From assembly GCF_024158035.1 (NCBI RefSeq), contig NZ_JAMZEK010000002.1, positions 248,001 through 312,000 of the forward strand: a stretch of DNA of 64,000 nt, given 5' to 3'. A program made the position numbers and the translations under genes. Shown one piece after another: positions 62,098 to 64,000 of this stretch; position 1 is the first letter of the stretch; the number at the start of each line of letters is the position of its first letter. The notes beneath the pieces were generated by a model. It did no database searches. It saw nothing but the letters and a program-made list of their open reading frames with translations, and was not told where the DNA came from. Source of the stretch: Dyella lutea. Lineage in GTDB: Bacteria; Pseudomonadota; Gammaproteobacteria; Xanthomonadales; Rhodanobacteraceae.

Positions 62098-64000
62098 ATG
62101 ACCGAACGATTCGAGCTCGTTTCCCCCTATCAGCCCTCGGGCGATCAGCCGCAGGCGATCGAGCGCCTGAGCGAGGGCTTTGAAGCTGGCCTGGCGGCGC
62201 AGACCCTGCTGGGCGTGACCGGGTCGGGCAAGACCTACACCATCGCCAACGTGATCCAGCGGGTGCAGCGGCCGACCATCGTGATGGCGCCGAACAAGAC
62301 GCTGGCGGCGCAGTTGTACGGCGAGTTCAAGGAGTTCTTCCCGCACAACGCGGTGGAGTACTTCGTCAGCTACTACGACTACTACCAGCCCGAGGCCTAC
62401 GTGGTGGCCTCGGACACCTTCATCGAGAAGGACGCCTCGATCAATGAGCACATCGAGCAGATGCGGCTGGCGGCGACCAAGGCACTGCTGTCGCGGCGCG
62501 ATTCGATCATCGTGGCGACGGTGTCGGCGATCTACGGCCTGGGCAACCCGGAGGATTACCTCTCCCTGCGGCTGATTCTCGCCAAGGGCGAACGCATCGA
62601 ACAACGCCAGCTGATCCGCCAGCTCACCGAGCTGCAGTACAGCCGCAACGAGATGGAGCTGCGCCGCGGCACCTACCGCGTGCGCGGCGAGATCATCGAC
62701 GTGTTCCCGGCCGAGTCGGAGACCGAGGCGCTGCGCATCGAACTGTTCGACGGCGAGGTGGAGAGCCTGGCGCTGTTCGACCCACTGACCGGCGAGGTGC
62801 TGCGCAAGGTTCCTCGCTACACGGTCTACCCGCGGACCCATTACGCCTCGACCCGCGAGAGCGTGCTCAACGCGATCGAGACGATCAAGGTGGAGCTGAA
62901 GGAGCGGCTGGATCAGCTCTACGCCGCCAACAAGCTGCTCGAGGCGCAGCGGCTGGACCAGCGCACCCGCTTCGACATCGAGATGATGGCCGAGGTCGGC
63001 TATTGCCAGGGCATCGAGAACTATTCGCGCCACCTGACCCGCCGGCTGCCCGGCGAGCCGCCGCCGACCCTGTTCGACTACCTGCCGCCGGATGGCCTGC
63101 TGGTGGTCGACGAGTCGCACGTCACCGTTCCCCAGCTCGGCGCGATGTACAAGGGCGACCGCTCGCGCAAGGAAACCCTGGTGGAGTTCGGCTTCCGCTT
63201 GCCGTCGGCGATGGACAACCGTCCGCTGCGCTTCGAGGAGTGGGAGCAGCGCGTGCCGCGGGCGATCTACGTGTCGGCGACGCCGCGCGACTACGAGCTG
63301 CAGAAGTCCGGCGACGCGGTGGTCGAGCTGGTGGTCCGCCCGACCGGGCTGGTCGATCCGGAAGTGGAGGTGCGGCCGGTGCGCACCCAGGTCGACGATT
63401 TGCTCGGCGAGGTGCGCAAGCAGATCGCGCTGGGCGACCGCACCCTGGTCACCACGCTGACCAAGCGCATGGCCGAGAACCTCACCGAATACCTCGCCGA
63501 GCACGACATCAAGGTGCGCTATCTGCACTCGGACATCGAGACGGTGGAACGCAGCGAGATCATCCGCGACCTGCGGCTGGGCGAGTTCGACGTGCTGGTG
63601 GGCATCAACCTGCTGCGCGAGGGCCTGGACATGCCCGAAGTCTCGCTGGTCGCGGTGCTGGACGCGGACAAGGAGGGCTTTCTGCGCTCCACCGGTTCGC
63701 TGATCCAGACCATTGGCCGCGCGGCGCGTAACGTGCGCGGGCGCGCGATCCTCTACGCCGACGAGGTCACCCGCTCGATGCAGGCGGCGATGGATGAGAC
63801 CGCGCGGCGCCGCGAGAAGCAGATCGCCTGGAACGCGGCCAACGGCATCACCCCGCAGACCGTGGTCAGGCGCATCGCCGACATCATGGAGGGCGCCCGC
63901 AGCGAGGCGCCAGGGCGCGGGCGCGGCAAGCGAGGTGCCGGGCGCGACCGCGACAAGGCGGTGGCCGAGCCGGCGGCCGGCTACGAATCGCTCAGCCCGC
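62098..64000 (+). CDS. uvrB: Excinuclease ABC subunit B (3' truncated by the window)
   Basis: 634 codons are present; the C-terminal UvrC-binding domain lies outside. Walker A GVTGSGKT (39-46), the beta-hairpin [14 protein letters not shown], the DEAD-like [18 protein letters not shown], and helicase motifs V/VI ([18 protein letters not shown]). It checks DNA damage after UvrA and hands over to UvrC. ATG 62098 is the standard start. Confidence 0.97.
   Translation, partial: MTERFELVSPYQPSGDQPQAIERLSEGFEAGLAAQTLLGVTGSGKTYTIANVIQRVQRPTIVMAPNKTLAAQLYGEFKEFFPHNAVEYFVSYYDYYQPEAYVVASDTFIEKDASINEHIEQMRLAATKALLSRRDSIIVATVSAIYGLGNPEDYLSLRLILAKGERIEQRQLIRQLTELQYSRNEMELRRGTYRVRGEIIDVFPAESETEALRIELFDGEVESLALFDPLTGEVLRKVPRYTVYPRTHYASTRESVLNAIETIKVELKERLDQLYAANKLLEAQRLDQRTRFDIEMMAEVGYCQGIENYSRHLTRRLPGEPPPTLFDYLPPDGLLVVDESHVTVPQLGAMYKGDRSRKETLVEFGFRLPSAMDNRPLRFEEWEQRVPRAIYVSATPRDYELQKSGDAVVELVVRPTGLVDPEVEVRPVRTQVDDLLGEVRKQIALGDRTLVTTLTKRMAENLTEYLAEHDIKVRYLHSDIETVERSEIIRDLRLGEFDVLVGINLLREGLDMPEVSLVAVLDADKEGFLRSTGSLIQTIGRAARNVRGRAILYADEVTRSMQAAMDETARRREKQIAWNAANGITPQTVVRRIADIMEGARSEAPGRGRGKRGAGRDRDKAVAEPAAGYESLSP

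Overview
This window is chromosomal DNA from a GC-rich gammaproteobacterium, most likely Xanthomonadales and probably Rhodanobacteraceae (Rhodanobacter, Dyella or Frateuria type). The reasons are gene order (coaE-pilD-pilC-pilB; petABC-sspAB; miaB, phoH-ybeY-corC), an Oar-like TonB-dependent receptor, a fused OlsF-like acyltransferase, and abundant REP elements with a GTAGGAGC head. The assignment is an inference from gene content; no database search was possible.

Layout. 1-1.8 kb: thyA (5' end cut by the window), folA and a Nudix hydrolase. 1.8-24.3 kb: the type IV pilus locus on the minus strand, coaE-pilD-pilC-pilB at the left and two major-pilin genes at the right. The two parts are separated by about 16 kb of glycan genes. 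On the plus strand these are two GT2 glycosyltransferases, a WecB-like epimerase and a Wzx-like flippase. On the minus strand they are, in transcription order from the pilins, two multi-membrane GT-C/TPR proteins, a DegT aminotransferase, a free acyl carrier protein, a KAS III, a Rieske oxygenase, an Fe(II)/2OG-type oxygenase, a FabG-like reductase, a PglD-like acyltransferase, a second KAS III and an FkbM methyltransferase. Read together, this looks like a dedicated pilin (or surface glycan) modification system. A keto-sugar would be aminated, decorated with a short acyl chain built on its own ACP, oxidised and methylated, assembled and flipped, then attached to a protein by the membrane enzymes next to pilA. 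This is the most interesting part of the window.

24.8-33.7 kb: an S9 peptidase; a REP-associated transposase (RAYT) between two REP arrays; corA; a DUF4105 protein; corC; a third REP array; ybeY; phoH. The arrays have unit lengths of 91, 90 and 89 bp, and REP heads supply the TAG stop codons of at least three genes. 33.8-37.5 kb: a TetR-HlyD-ABC-ABC2 exporter operon, behind a perfect AT-rich palindrome, inserted between miaB and phoH.

37.6-64 kb is mostly housekeeping: miaB, a lytic transglycosylase, a DegS/Do-type protease, petABC (cytochrome bc1), sspAB, nadC, a DUF1631 protein, purEK, sodB, grxD, a YciK-like SDR, a MarC protein, an OlsF-like protein, an Oar-type receptor, ppnN, tRNA-Asn, an orphan FimT-like pseudopilin and uvrB (3' end cut by the window). 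Many genes overlap by ATGA, GTGA or TGATG, so most cassettes are translationally coupled operons.
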